64,000 nt of DNA, taken from Brachypodium distachyon. Taxonomy: Eukaryota > Streptophyta > Magnoliopsida > Poales > Poaceae. The stretch lies in contig NC_016134.3 of the NCBI RefSeq assembly GCF_000005505.3, positions 43,366,650-43,430,649 on the forward strand, in the 5' to 3' direction. Positions 19,055-30,466 of this stretch are shown in pieces. The notes beneath the pieces were generated by a model. That model did no database searches and was not told where the DNA came from. It was given only the letters and a program-made list of their open reading frames with translations. Numbering within the stretch: the first letter of the stretch is position 1; every line of letters begins with the position of its first letter. The position numbers and the translations under genes are program-made.

Positions 19055-20017
19055 GGCTATGTAGTTTTTTACTTAAGTAATTTCAATTGAATGAGCACTG
19101 CTCAATTTTGATGCTTGTGGATTGTGATAATATTTTTGTATTTTGACATTTGGAAGCATACTACTTCTGTTTTTATATTTCTTTTATGTTTGTTAAGGTC
19201 TCAAGGGTCCTAAATGTCTATCTTATTGTTTCTTTATAGGAATTGTGCTGTTAGGGTAGCAATGTGGTGCCAGAGTTTGTATTTTACTATTTTTGTCTTA
19301 GATTAGATTACCCTTTTTATTGTCCGTTCTTATGGTGCACATCCCCATTTTCTCTGTTTTCTTAAAAGAGATACCATGGTTGAATTGTTGCTCTGGAATT
19401 TCTGTCAATCTTTTGAACTCATAATAGTTAGTTGGTTTGTTCTGTTGCTGTTGGTGAACCATTAGTTACAAGTCTACAGTTGGGTGATAGAATTACAATT
19501 TAGTACGTCTTGGAAGATTTAAAGCATAGATATTACTGTTGCTCTGAAGGGTATATACATATTGTTTTGTTGTCATGTGCCTGTTTAGTCAAACGTCTAA
19601 AATCATGTTGAAATAGCTGCAGAACATCACAAGAAAAGCATGTTTTACAAGTTTAATCATGGCAGAGCATGTTATTACCTTAGTAGCAGGTTTATACTCT
19701 GCAGTGCTATTGTATACAGTTCATGTGTAGCGTTCTACAAACTATCTATCTGCCGTAAATGGAATTCGGTAGGCTCTGTCATTGCTTCTTTGTAAATAGC
19801 AGTACTTTCAGAATTCCAGTTTTCAGCGTTTCTGATTTGTATCATATTTCCAGTTAATATGAGTAGTGTTGGTGTACCTTTTTCTTGATGAATCTTGTTT
19901 TGTACTGCAGAAAATGGAACAAGAGAAGATGTAGAAGCTCGCTCGCAAGGTATGCAATGTCACCATCTCTGTAGCCCCTGGATTTGGGTAGTGTCTGTTT
20001 TGATGTTTCATTGCCAC

Positions 20018-21170
20018 TAGGGCTGCAGCTGGGACGGGCTAGCCGTTTGTCCCGCGTCCCGTCCGCAAACTGTAAAGCCCGTTTGTTTTCGTGGGTGACC
20101 TGTATATCCCGCAGGGGCTTAACTGGGAGCACAAAAATCATCCCGCGGGATCCCGTATATCCCGCATGGGCTCCCGAGTTGGAATCACGACCTGCTCGCC
20201 GCCGCTCCCCAACTATCCTGCCCCTACAGTCCTCTTGCTCGACGGCGTAGACCCCCAACTCCTCTGCCCACACGGCAGCGCCCATCCAGCTGTCAAGACC
20301 GTCCCGCTCTCTGCCTAGTAAATATGGAAGAAATATGTTGTGTTAATCTCGTTCTGTTCCTACCTGGCCACTGCAGTTTTTTGGTTGCAGATAGCTTTTT
20401 CTTTAGCTAATCACTTGTCGGTCTGTGGACTTTTAGCTTCAGACCTGTGAGTTTGATTGACCTGTCTGCATGTCCTTATATTAGTCTTTGAGTGATCCAT
20501 CATCTATGTATTTATCTAGCTAGTCTAGATGCACTCAGTCACGGTGTGATGATGCAATTTGTTTCTTTTTTCTAGAATAATGATGTGATTTGTGAAAGCA
20601 CTGTCACTTGCAAGTTTATATGCATCCATCAAGTTACAAAGTATTCTAAATGTGTTCAACCCTTAATTATTTTGCCATGCATGAGACTTCTGATTAAAGA
20701 CTAGAAAGATTTTTTTTTTACTAAGATAATGTGCTCCACTTTGACATGAGTCCCTACTTCTTGAGAAGCAGATTAACATGATGTTCAGCTGCTATCAATT
20801 AGGCCTCTCCACTAGGACCGTTTGCTACAATGTTTTTGTTCCACAATTGTATCTGAAGATCATTTGTAGTTCTGCAATCAATTGTACCCAGCGGCACTGC
20901 AACTCATGGGATGCCGATAGGGAAAGGACTCCCGTGAGTTCTTTCACAGCAGGTGCGGTCGTGCGGACGGGCTACTCCCTGATGCATGCATATCGATTAG
21001 CCAACACCTACATACCACGTCTGCTGCGGGTTTTTGCGGGATAAACGGGCCGAGACTGCCGAACCCACTTATCCCAGCGGGATCACGTCTCGCGGGACGC
21101 GGGCAGCAACCAGCATCCCGCATAGTATTGCTACGGCTGTGCGGGCGGGACGAGCCTGCCCCAGCTGCAC
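20018..21170. mobile_element. Non-autonomous hAT element
   Basis: 1153 bases inside intron 2 of IF1-like copy 1, flanked by a perfect 8-base duplication ATTGCCAC (20010-20017 and 21171-21178). Ends: TAGGGCTGCAGCTGGGACGG on the left; GTGCAGCTGGGGCAGGCTCG when the right is reverse-complemented. Sub-terminal regions are full of TCCCGC / GCGGGA motifs. No transposase is visible. It shares the CGGGATCCCG core with the MITE at 8924. Confidence 0.85.
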
Positions 21171-21708
21171 ATTGCCACAAGTTTTCTGCTCCCCTAATGT
21201 TGTGTGCATGCTATTACCATTAGTTTACACGCAATCATAGATCTGTAGTTATTTAATTCGCTCACAATCTCTATCCATTGGAATGGGCAGTGGTTGTTGA
21301 TGTTCCATTGTTCATAAGTATTCTGTTCTATTGATGTCTTGCACTGGAGCTGTTCTTTACTTCTTTACATGGAAGTCGTGTGGCATTCATTTTTAATGGT
21401 GTGATATCATTATTATGCATTTGAACTTGCTTCAGCCCACTGCATTTGCCTTTTGGCTTGACAATGTAACTTACAAGAGCTGTAAATGCTTGTAGGGTCC
21501 CAGCCCCAGCCCAGGAGAGCAAGCTTCGTCTACCCCAAGCTCTACAGATGTGAAGACTGGAAGGGGCCCAATGGAGTCAACATCTGCTGGTGTGTCGACC
21601 AACAAGAACAGGAACTACGCTGTCCTGGCAGGCACTGTTGCTGCCGTGAGCGCTCTGGGTTGGTATCTCCTGTCGAACCCTAAGAAGGTGGAAGAGACCG
21701 TGGACTGA

Positions 21709-22996
21709 AGGTCGTGAATGTGATCTGCTTGCAGATGGTCTGTCTATCAGTTTAACCCTCGTTTACAAGTCGTCATCGCACATGAACTTTTGCCTCCATT
21801 GTGGAAATAAATGTTGACCACACCCCACTTCTTGTTCTATATGCTTCATCACCAAAACTTCAAGCAAGCGCTCTAGATGTTCTGTAGTTCTTTTGCATGT
21901 CAGGTTACATTGTCCTATGATGCTACATTGCTGATGATAGAAGAGGCTTCTGGGTACTCGCCCTTTCAAATTGTACGGAATGAGATGGTGCTTGTCAATT
22001 TCTTTTGCCCATTGTTTTTTGTAGCTTTCAGATTATAACGGAGGGTGATTTCTCATATGACAGATTGTAGTGCTTTGTCTTTTGCCTCTCGTTGAGAAAC
22101 AGTTTTGGTTATTGTGCTTTGCAATTCAATGGTTCTAATAAACTTTAGCTGCACAAACGTGATTACATGAACCTTATGAAATTCATCGTGCATACAAAAC
22201 CTCTCATCTAATAAAAAAAGGTCATTGTTTTAGCAACAATGAAGAAATGTGTGGAGAGAAAATGAAGTTTCACCAGAAAATCCTGAGCGTGAGAAAAATA
22301 CGCCCGAAGACGCCCAGCAAATTGGTAGTAGGAGTTTGTGAATTTGGCAATGGCGGAAATTTTTTTTGGTGAAAAATGCAAGAGGATGGAAAAAAAAACT
22401 TATGCTAGAACGGTAACACCCATGCAATCAATGAAAACTGAGAAAACAAATCTCAGAAGAAAAAATGTCCAGGGACAGAAAATTTCATGTGCTAACACCC
22501 GCGGAATTAAGAAAAACTTATAAAATTATGGTCATTTCCCAATATTATCTCTCCATAAAGAAACTGCTAACACCCTCGGAGGTAAAGCTAGGAAAAATCG
22601 GGGGGAAATTCACGCGGGAAAATATGTCTGGGGGACATGAGAAAAAAATGCTAACAGCTAAGAAATCAGTAAAATTCACGGTGTGAAATTTGGACGAAAA
22701 AAATGCCGACGGCGTACAAGAAAACGTTGCTCACGGGGCCTTTTTTTTCTTCTGACGCGTAGGGCAGTAGGGCTCAGGGGATCGGTGAAATCGGGAAGGT
22801 TCGAAATGGAGAATTTTCTGGGGATAAAAAGAAAATGTCCCGGAACATAAAATGTTTATCCTAAAGGGTTTAAAGGTAAAGTAGCGCTAACAGAACTGGC
22901 CGAGTCAAGTTCTTCTCGTTTCTAGTGAGAGAGGGGAGTGGAGATCGAGATCGAGAGAGAGACGACAGCCATCTTCTTCTACGATTTCTAGCGTCC
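21709..22996. other. Spacer between IF1-like copies
   Basis: 3' UTR of copy 1, then an A-rich stretch (about 22250-22860) in which GCTAACA(C/G) motifs recur at irregular spacing. No gene is supported. The promoter of copy 2 lies just before 22997. Confidence 0.5.
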
Positions 22997-25568
22997 ATGG
23001 CGATAGCGGCGGCGGCGGCGGCGTCCAGGACCCAGGCCAGGGCTGCGGCGAGGTTCATTCAGAGCAGGCTCCGGTCCTCCGGCGGCAAGGTCCTCAGCGA
23101 GGAGGAGAAGGCCGCCGAGAATATCTACATCAAGGTATACCCCACCCCAATCCTGTGCCACCACCTCCCCCTCTATAGGGCGACCTACAGTTGCAGATGA
23201 TTCCTTCAAGAGTCCTGGATGTGATGCGAATTGGTCTTGTGGGTCAGCCTTGCCCTCGCGATTAGTTTGGTTAGCTCCGTGTGGTTAGGGTTTGAGTTTT
23301 GGTGCGGTCGGCCTGGATGAGCTGCTTGCTCGTAGCGATCTTCCCAGATGCTGAGCAACTTCTATAAGTTGCATTGTTGTTGTGTAGATGGATTGTGCTG
23401 TTCGTTGGTGTAAACCCTGTGCTAGTCGTGATTTGGAGTAACTTGTTGTGCCCCTGGTCAAATAACAGAACATTTTATGGTTACTATGTTGATTGTGTGC
23501 ATCTGCCATGCCGTTGATCTTGCTATTCCACATGTGATTGAGATATGCTATGTTTATCCCAATGCTGTCTGTGATTGTCGATTGCTTTTACCTCGCAATT
23601 TTGTAATGTCATTTCAGATTGTATTTGTGAGATGAGATCCATACTTTAATTCAGTTAATCATCATTTGTTTATGGTTGGTTGCTCAATTATGCTCATCTG
23701 AGGATGCAGTAGCTATTCTGGTGTTATTGTTGTGGAATTTGGGATCTTCGCAAGCCTACCAGTAGAAATTATACACTCCATTCATCATATTTTACTATTG
23801 GAGCTTCCACTGGATGATTGCTGTGATATTGAATTCTAGGAGCTTTTCTGTGGTGTTGTCAATATGATGCCATCTTACGAATGATTGCTGGTTCTTGGGC
23901 ATTATGGTATTAGTTTCTTATTTTGAAGAAGAGCCTTTACCTGAGTTCCATTTTATTCCTTTGCTGACATTAAGTCCCTAAGGCCCTGTTTGGGAGCCAT
24001 GTTTCTTTTTACCCTTGTAGTTTTTTTTAGAAGAATGCTTCACATTAGAGTTGCAATTTACTCCCTCCTTCCCAAATTATGTGTCGTTTTAGACAAATCC
24101 CAAATACCAAGACAAAGCTTCTCTTAATGAACTGCGTGAGCTGCAATGGCGTATGAGCTCTACCGGCGCATTTTCCTCACAGGGACTGGCGGAATGAGCG
24201 GCTGCAATTAATCACCTCCACCACTAATCGCTGCATGCAGCCACTCAATCCAGTAATTGCTCTGCATGGAGCCTGCCAAGCCGCAGGATTCAATGTGCAA
24301 AGCTAATACGACGGTTAATTTGGGAAAAAAATTAAAAATCCTAATACGACATTTTTTCTGGGAAGGAGGGAGTACAAGGGTATTGGGCCAAAACTGAACT
24401 CCCGAACAGGCCCTAAATGTTCTGCAAATATGCTAGTAGGCACTAGGCAGAAATGCGTCACAATGTTCTGTTATTCTGCAGTCCTCCTGGACTATTGCCG
24501 CTATATTGAGCTACTTTTAAGGGATAGTATATGGTATCTTGGCACTTTAAATACAATAACCCATTGCTCCACATAAGCATGTCTTAACTGTTAACATATA
24601 TGGATCATGGATGCTGTCACCATACTGGCAGATTCCAGTTAAAGTCTTGAGGCATAAACAGGCTATAATCTATGCTCAGCAGTGATAACAGTTTTGCTAA
24701 TATATGTGATGGTATTCTGTAGACTATAGCATTACTTGTTCAAATAAAGTATAAACCCATCCAGAAGGACCAGTGCTCAGCAGTGTTATTTACTCATCTG
24801 AAACAGAATTCAGCTGTGGAACTTGAAATCAGTAAAGACATCCAGTGATAACAGTTTTGCTAATTTATGTGATGGTATTCTGTAGGCTATAGCATTACTT
24901 GTTTCAAATATAAAGTATAAACCCATCCAGAAGGACCAGAACTACCAGTCTTCACTGTTTATATCTCTGATTTAAGCTCTGCTGCTGATGTCAGCTGTGT
25001 TTATAAATTTATTGATGTGCTAATAATATGCCTGATGATTTCCTACTGCAGAAAATGGAACAAGAGAAGATAGAGAAGCTTGCACGCAAGGTATGCAAAC
25101 ATACAGTTTCTTAAACCACTGGCAGTGGCTGTTGATGTTTCATTTCCATAAATCTTCTCTTTGCATTATCCTTCTATTCAAGACATGAGTGGATATGCAT
25201 GTTCTAACTTTCTAAGTAGAAAACTAGAAATACACTATACCAGTTTTCCGTGTGGGTTGTGCACTTGCTAATATGAGTCCACTGTGTTTGCATTTTTGGC
25301 CTGATCATGTAACTGTTGTAGTTGTTCCTCTTACAAGAGCTGTAAATGCTTGTAGGGTCCCAGCCCAGGAGAGCAAGCTCCGTCTACCCCAAGCTCCGCA
25401 GCAAGTGATGTTAAGGCTGGAGGCGGTCCAGCAGAGTCATCATCTGCTGGTGTGTCGACCGACAAGAACAGGAACTACGCCGTCCTGGCAGGCACCATCG
25501 CTGGCTTGAGTGCCCTGGGTTGGTATCTTCTGTCAAAACCTAAGAAGGTGGAAGAGACCGTGGACTGA
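22997..25568 (+). CDS. Mitochondrial IF1-like protein, copy 2
   Basis: Intact tandem paralogue of 129 residues. Exons 22997-23134, 25052-25090 and 25356-25568 with GT-AG introns. Residues 1-26 are an Ala/Arg-rich mitochondrial presequence; 27-59 (SSGGKVLSEEEKAAENIYIK, then KMEQEKIEKLARK) resemble the inhibitory helix of F1F0-ATPase inhibitor IF1; a Ser/Pro/Gly-rich linker follows; NYAVLAGTIAGLSALGWYLL near the C-terminus is a single membrane span. The presumed role is in the inner mitochondrial membrane near ATP synthase, by homology only. Intron 1 is swollen by a nested MITE pair and a duplication. The ATG is the first in the frame and matches copy 1. Confidence 0.88.
23982..24413. mobile_element. 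Tourist-like (PIF/Harbinger) MITE
   Basis: Ends GGCCCTGTTTGGGAG and complement of GGGCCTGTTCGGGAG, flanked by TAA on both sides (23979-23981, 24414-24416). A Stowaway element sits inside it. Located in intron 1 of IF1-like copy 2. Confidence 0.72.
24061..24372. mobile_element. Stowaway-type MITE nested in the Tourist-like MITE
   Basis: Ends CTCCCTCCTTCCCAAATTAT and complement-like GGGAAGGAGGGAG between TA dinucleotides (24059-24060, 24373-24374). Confidence 0.72.
24681..24939. repeat. Near-exact 93-96-base duplication in intron 1 of copy 2
   Basis: AGTGATAACAGTTTTGCTAA through CCATCCAGAAGGACCAG occurs at 24681-24773 and 24844-24939, about 95 percent identical and separated by 70 bases. Confidence 0.8.
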
Positions 25569-27210
25569 AGCTTGTGAACGGGATATGCCCGCAGACGATC
25601 TGTCTATCAGTTTAACCTTTCTTTACTTCGTCGTCATCACATATGCATGGGCTTTCAGCTCCATAGTGGAAATAAATGTTGACTGCACTGGCACTTGTTG
25701 TTCTATATGCTGCATCACCAAACTTGAAGCCTAAGATGTTGTTTTGCCATGTGGTGATAACTGGCACTGTTCTTTGATGCTACATGGTTGATGATCGAAG
25801 AGGCTTTTGGGTACTGATCGCCCTTTGGAAATGTATGGACTTGTCTGTTGTTTCTTGCTTTCGGATTATCACATGAGGATGGATGGCAAATTTTACGTGC
25901 TTTGTTGTTTGCCTCTGTTTGGGAAAAGAAATGCAATAACTTCTGTGTTAATTTTGATGATTATGTTTTGTACTTCCTCCGATTCATAATAAGTGTCTTG
26001 GATTTAGTACAAAGTTAGTACTTCCTCCGTTCCTAAATACTTGTCGTTGTTTTAGTGCAAGAACGGAGGGATTACTCAGTAATAAATGTCTTGGATTTAG
26101 TACGGTACAAAGTTAGGAAATTTTTGTACGTCTTATGAACAAGTAATGCTACAGCGGCCATCCGGAATTGTGGAAATAATATGTACAGTAAAACAGCCAG
26201 CCAGACTTATCACTGATAATGCTATCAAGTTGTTGATAAGAGAATCTAATTAAATGAGCAAGATACGGACACGTAAGCTCCTCTGGTAGCATGATTTTGG
26301 CTAAATTATGAGCTACAACCATGAAAATAAATGTGCACAGTAAAACAGCTACAAACATCACCAAGAAAACGATAAATTTGTTGGTAAGAGGCTAAGTGAT
26401 AAAACTGTTGAGCTAAGGCAATTGTTAGAGGGTTAGCTTCATTCTTCAATTCCTTCATGTGCATGTCATATTCATCCATGGCCAATAGCTGAGCTGAATA
26501 TACATGCCTAAATTGCTCCACCTAGAATTTCAAATGACTGGAAACAAGTATAAACGTGTTTAAATAAAACAGTATAAACAAGAATTACAACTCTACTTTA
26601 GGAAGAGAAAATTTGGTACTATGACAATCATGGTGAAAGGAAAAAGGCAATGAGACAAGCAAAAAGAACAAATGATCACTAGTAAGAAAATCTGCACTGA
26701 AGAACTGACTATGCATTCTGCATTTCCCATGTGAGGCTAACATGTAGGAGGATTCTACCCTTCAAGTTCTGCAACTGTCCGACTTGACATCATGGACAAG
26801 CGAACAGATGATACATAACTTAAGCTTCCTTAAGCATTCAGCATATGGTGATAATGGATAAATAAGTCATATCAGTTACTTTCCTCCTTCAGAGAGGAGT
26901 AGGACCAAACCTGCTAAAATTATTGGAACGGACCTACCAAATATTTACTGCACATGCTGAATTCCTACTTCTTAATTCTAGAAATCCATTTATGTTGAGC
27001 TGGCCAGCTCGCTCACTCACATCCATACTCTGCATTAAGGCTGGTCGGGCGACAATGAAATGAACAAATGCAGTTAGCTGATGCAATGCAACCAGTGTTA
27101 TTCATGCATGTGGACATTCAGATGCACGTTCTTCTCATTTCCCAGAGGAGCATGAAGTAGACCATTGACCAAACCTCCAAAAGCAGTTAGAGATAACATT
27201 GCCCCCCTGC
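25569..27210. other. Spacer with MITE remnants
   Basis: 3' UTR of copy 2, then Stowaway remnants at about 25973-26116: one end CTTCCTCCGATTCATAATAA and a second, CTTCCTCCGTTCCTAAATAC with GAACGGAGGGA, inserted inside it; GTCTTGGATTTAGTAC repeats on both sides. Two overlapping minus-strand open frames at 26149-26521 are unrecognised. Confidence 0.5.
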
Positions 27211-27217
27211 TATAAAT
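27211..27217 (+). promoter_or_regulatory. TATA box of chlorophyllase
   Basis: TATAAAT, 107 bases upstream of the ATG. Confidence 0.7.
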
Positions 27218-27317
27218 TTGCCACCTTGATCCTGATCTCTGCTCATCAGCACCACCACCCTCAAAGCTCTTACTAGAATAGAGAGTTTGTACTGCCTACC
27301 CTGAGCTCGCGTGAGAG

Positions 27318-28400
27318 ATGGCAGCAACAGCAGCAGCAGCAGAGTTGAAGAAGAACTCCGGCGCAGATGTCCTCGAGGCGGTGATCACCTCGGTGTTCCA
27401 GCCAGGGAAGCTTGCAGTGGAGGTGATTCAAGTGGATCACAATGCGGTACCGACACCGCCGATCCCGGTGTTGATCGTTGCTCCCAAGGATGCAGGAACA
27501 TACCCTGTCGCCATGCTCTTGCATGGCTTCTTCCTCCAGAACCACTACTACAAACAGCTTCTCCGGCACGTCGCATCCCATGGCTTCATCATGGTTGCAC
27601 CCCAGGTCGCTAGCTCTCAGAAGAGGATCCCCTGTAGTATATTCTGGTCACTTGACTTATGTGGTGATCAATCACTAACTCTGTAAGTAACATTTTTTCT
27701 GGGTAAAATGCAGTTCCACTTGAGTATGATACCCACAGGTGACACCAAGGACATAGAAGCAGCAGCCAAGGTGTCAGACTGGCTCCCAGAGGGTCTCCCT
27801 TCCGTGCTCCCCAAAGGGGTCGAGCCGGAGCTCTCAAAACTCGCCTTGGCCGGACACAGCCGAGGAGGCCACACGGCATTCTCTTTGGCCTTGGGGCATG
27901 CCAAGAGCAACCTGTCCTTCTCAGCGCTCATCGGCATCGACCCTGTCGCGGGCACCGGCAAGTCTTCCCAGCTCGCACCGAAGATCCTCACCTACGAGCC
28001 CTCCTCTTTCAACATGTCGGCGGCAATGCCGGTGCTGGTCATCGGCACCGGGCTCGGTGAGGAGAAGAAGAACATATTCACCCCTCCCTGTGCACCCAAA
28101 GATGTGAACCACAGAGAGTTCTACCTTGAGTGCAAGCCGCCATGCTACTACTTTGTGACCAAGGACTATGGGCATCTGGACATGCTGGATGATGATGCGC
28201 CCATGGTGATCACTTGCCTCTGCAAGGATGGGGGTAGCTGTAAGGACAAGATGAGGAGGTGCGTTGCAGGGATCATGGTGGCCTTCTTGAATTCTGCCTT
28301 GGGTGGCAAGGATAATGCAGCGCATGATCTTGAGGTCATAGTCAAAGACCCTGCGCTTGCGCCAACCACACTTGATCCAGTTGAGTGCCGTCTGGAGTGA
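27318..28400 (+). CDS. CLH1: Chlorophyllase
   Basis: Chlorophyll hydrolase, an alpha/beta serine hydrolase that removes phytol from chlorophyll. Two exons, 27318-27605 and 27714-28400, joined between VAPQ and FHLSMIPTGD, give 324 residues, the normal family length. The lipase motif GHSRGG carries the nucleophile Ser145; Asp172 (IDPVAGTG) and His250 (YGHLDMLDD) complete the triad. MLLHGFFLQNHYY (about residues 66-78) is the typical oxyanion-side loop. The N-terminus has no clear transit peptide. The start is the first ATG after the TATA box at 27211. The intron is 108 bases. Known chlorophyllases respond to stress and wounding; no such element was established here. Confidence 0.96.
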
Positions 28401-30466
28401 ACTAATGGCAGCAGCTGGTTATATAAGCTCGTACTAAAGTTAATAACCTCATGCAAGTTGCTTGAATAAGTTAATTATTATTGTACTATGAGTTTTGTGT
28501 GAGCACAATTCATAATAAATAAAATTGGATATGTTATGTTATTGTACCATGTGCTCGGGAACATATGTCACGGTGGCCTACGCACAATCTTTGAACATTA
28601 TTTTCCAAGTCAATATGTTGATCAAAATTTACGAAAATATAATATTATGGGGAAAAAAATAAAAAATTCTACACCCTCCGTCTAACAAAAGATGTCTCAA
28701 TTTTGACCAAATTTAAATGCATCTATACCTAAGTCATGTCTAGATACATCCAAATTTTGACAAACTTCAGACATCTTTTGTTGGATGGAGGGAGTATGAT
28801 ATTACTTTCACTCCACAAATCATATTTTTTTTGTATATAATTGTGTGTCAAAAGTCGATGAAATTTGACCGCGCTCATACCAGAGCGACATGCCGTAACA
28901 AAGGTTAGGTCACGTGGTAGTAAGGTCGAGTTCCGATGAGGTATCCTCTCCTCTTGCTCTGGCATTTCATCACTCCAAATTCCCATTTGCAAGGCCAAGC
29001 TGGGGCGTTGCGCGTCCTACCCATTATAGATCAGCAAACAAACCACCCCCTCCTCCGTCAGTGCTTCACCGCGCTAGATGTTCTATGCAGACCCAGGCCC
29101 ATTACTGTGGTGCGAAGTCAGTTTGCCACCGAACTCGATCAGAAGGTTAATTCTTGAAAAAGGCCAAATATTGTTCATTACATGTATGACAATTGCCTTT
29201 AATTGTCGGTCATCTCCGTTATATTCAACCCCCCCCCCCTTCCTCCTCTCCGACGTTCGTTCTTTGCTCGTGCGTTGCTCATCTTGCGACACAAACAAAG
29301 GAGTCACGCGACTTCTTACCAGATGTTCTGTCGGAAGACTTTTCGTACAAGGAATGCTCTTTCGTGAAGACAACCGTTAACATTGTTCGCGCATACGCTT
29401 GCTCATTTGGCTAGGCGAACTATATATATCTGTCTGGTTGCATGATTCCTCTAATTTTACTCATTTTACTCCATTTTACTCCACGATAGGAGGACAACAA
29501 TTATACAATGAAATAAAGCTTATCCTCCTTTTAAAAATGTGTATATACTCCAAAGAGAAGAAACCACTAATAATGTGTCCACATGCTTTGGCCGTTAATA
29601 GCCACTAATACCAAGAAAAAAGATAAATTATTTGGAAGAAAAAAAAAGAGATACGAAACGCCACCGCGTCTCAATTCCAAGGCCGCGGGAGGGAGGCAAC
29701 CTGGGCCTCACGTTCCCCCCCGGATCCCCATCGGACGCTGGCTACCACGCCACGTGTCGCTCATCGGGCAGGGATTCGTCTCGCCTTCCTCCTCCACGAC
29801 GGCGAGAGAGAGACCAACCAACCAAAGCAGCGGTTGCCGATAAAAATAGGCGAGAGAAAAGGAAAAATCTCGAGGAAGAGGAAAAGTGGAACAAGGAAGC
29901 AACGAAGGAGAGGAAGCTAAACAAGGTAAGGTAGACAGTTTCCCGAAGGAACCTCCCGCTCCCTCCCCTCACCGCCTCCTCCGGTCTCCTCCCCGTCGCC
30001 GCCGTCCCCGGTACGCCCTCCTCCTCTGTTATCCGCTCTTAGGCGTGCTCGCTTGCTTTCCTTCTAATCCCAACCCAAAACGAACGAATCCAACTCGGAC
30101 TCCGTGCTGTTTGTTCGGAGGCCATAGATAGAATCGAATCAATTCGGTTTGTGGTTATTAGCTGATGCTTGGTTGCTTTTCGTTGATTAGGATTAGGTAC
30201 TCTCACGCGCTTCCTGCGTACTGGCTATTGCTTTATTTGTTCGCGTCTTTGCGTTGGATTCTTTTCCTTTTCTATATGCGTGGTTTGTTTGGTGTTGTTT
30301 CCGCAGCGGATTGGTTCTGAGCGGTTCCCGTTCTGTTTTGTTCTTGCAGCTTGGGCCGAGAGAAGGGCGTCCGATTGGAAGAGGCTGAGGTGGGGATTTT
30401 GGGCGGAGGATCCGGCTCCGGGATCTCGATTCTTGACCGGTAGTTGGGGCGGCGGATCCGGCAGCC
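28401..30466. other. Spacer and leader of the HAD phosphatase gene
   Basis: Apart from the Stowaway at 28672-28794, no gene is supported. A G-box-like CCACGTGTC lies at 29750-29758. The leader of the next gene probably contains an intron ending at the acceptor TTCTTGCAG (30341-30349); the donor may be GTAAGG near 29925 or GTACGC near 30011. Confidence 0.5.
28672..28794. mobile_element. Stowaway MITE
   Basis: 123 bases with ends CACCCTCCGTCTAACAAAAG and complement of CTCCCTCCATCCAACAAAAG between TA dinucleotides, downstream of chlorophyllase. Confidence 0.82.

Larger units (their letters stand above)
17706..21708 (+). pseudogene. Mitochondrial IF1-like protein, copy 1 (premature stop)
   Basis: Homologue of plant At2g27730-type mitochondrial proteins, with an N-terminal presequence, an IF1 (F1F0-ATPase inhibitor)-like stretch and a C-terminal membrane anchor. 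Exons 17706-17846, 19911-19949 and 21496-21708 keep GT-AG borders. Exon 1 gives SSGGKVLGEEEKAAENIYIK; exon 3 gives NRNYAVLAGTVAAVSALGWY and an intact end. Exon 2 contains TAG at 19932-19934 (ATG TAG where copy 2 has ATA GAG), so translation would stop after about 54 residues, losing the anchor. Intron 2 also holds a 1.15 kb hAT insertion. An in-frame ATG at 17646 could add 20 residues. All else is intact, so decay is recent; a truncated product cannot be excluded. Confidence 0.82.
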
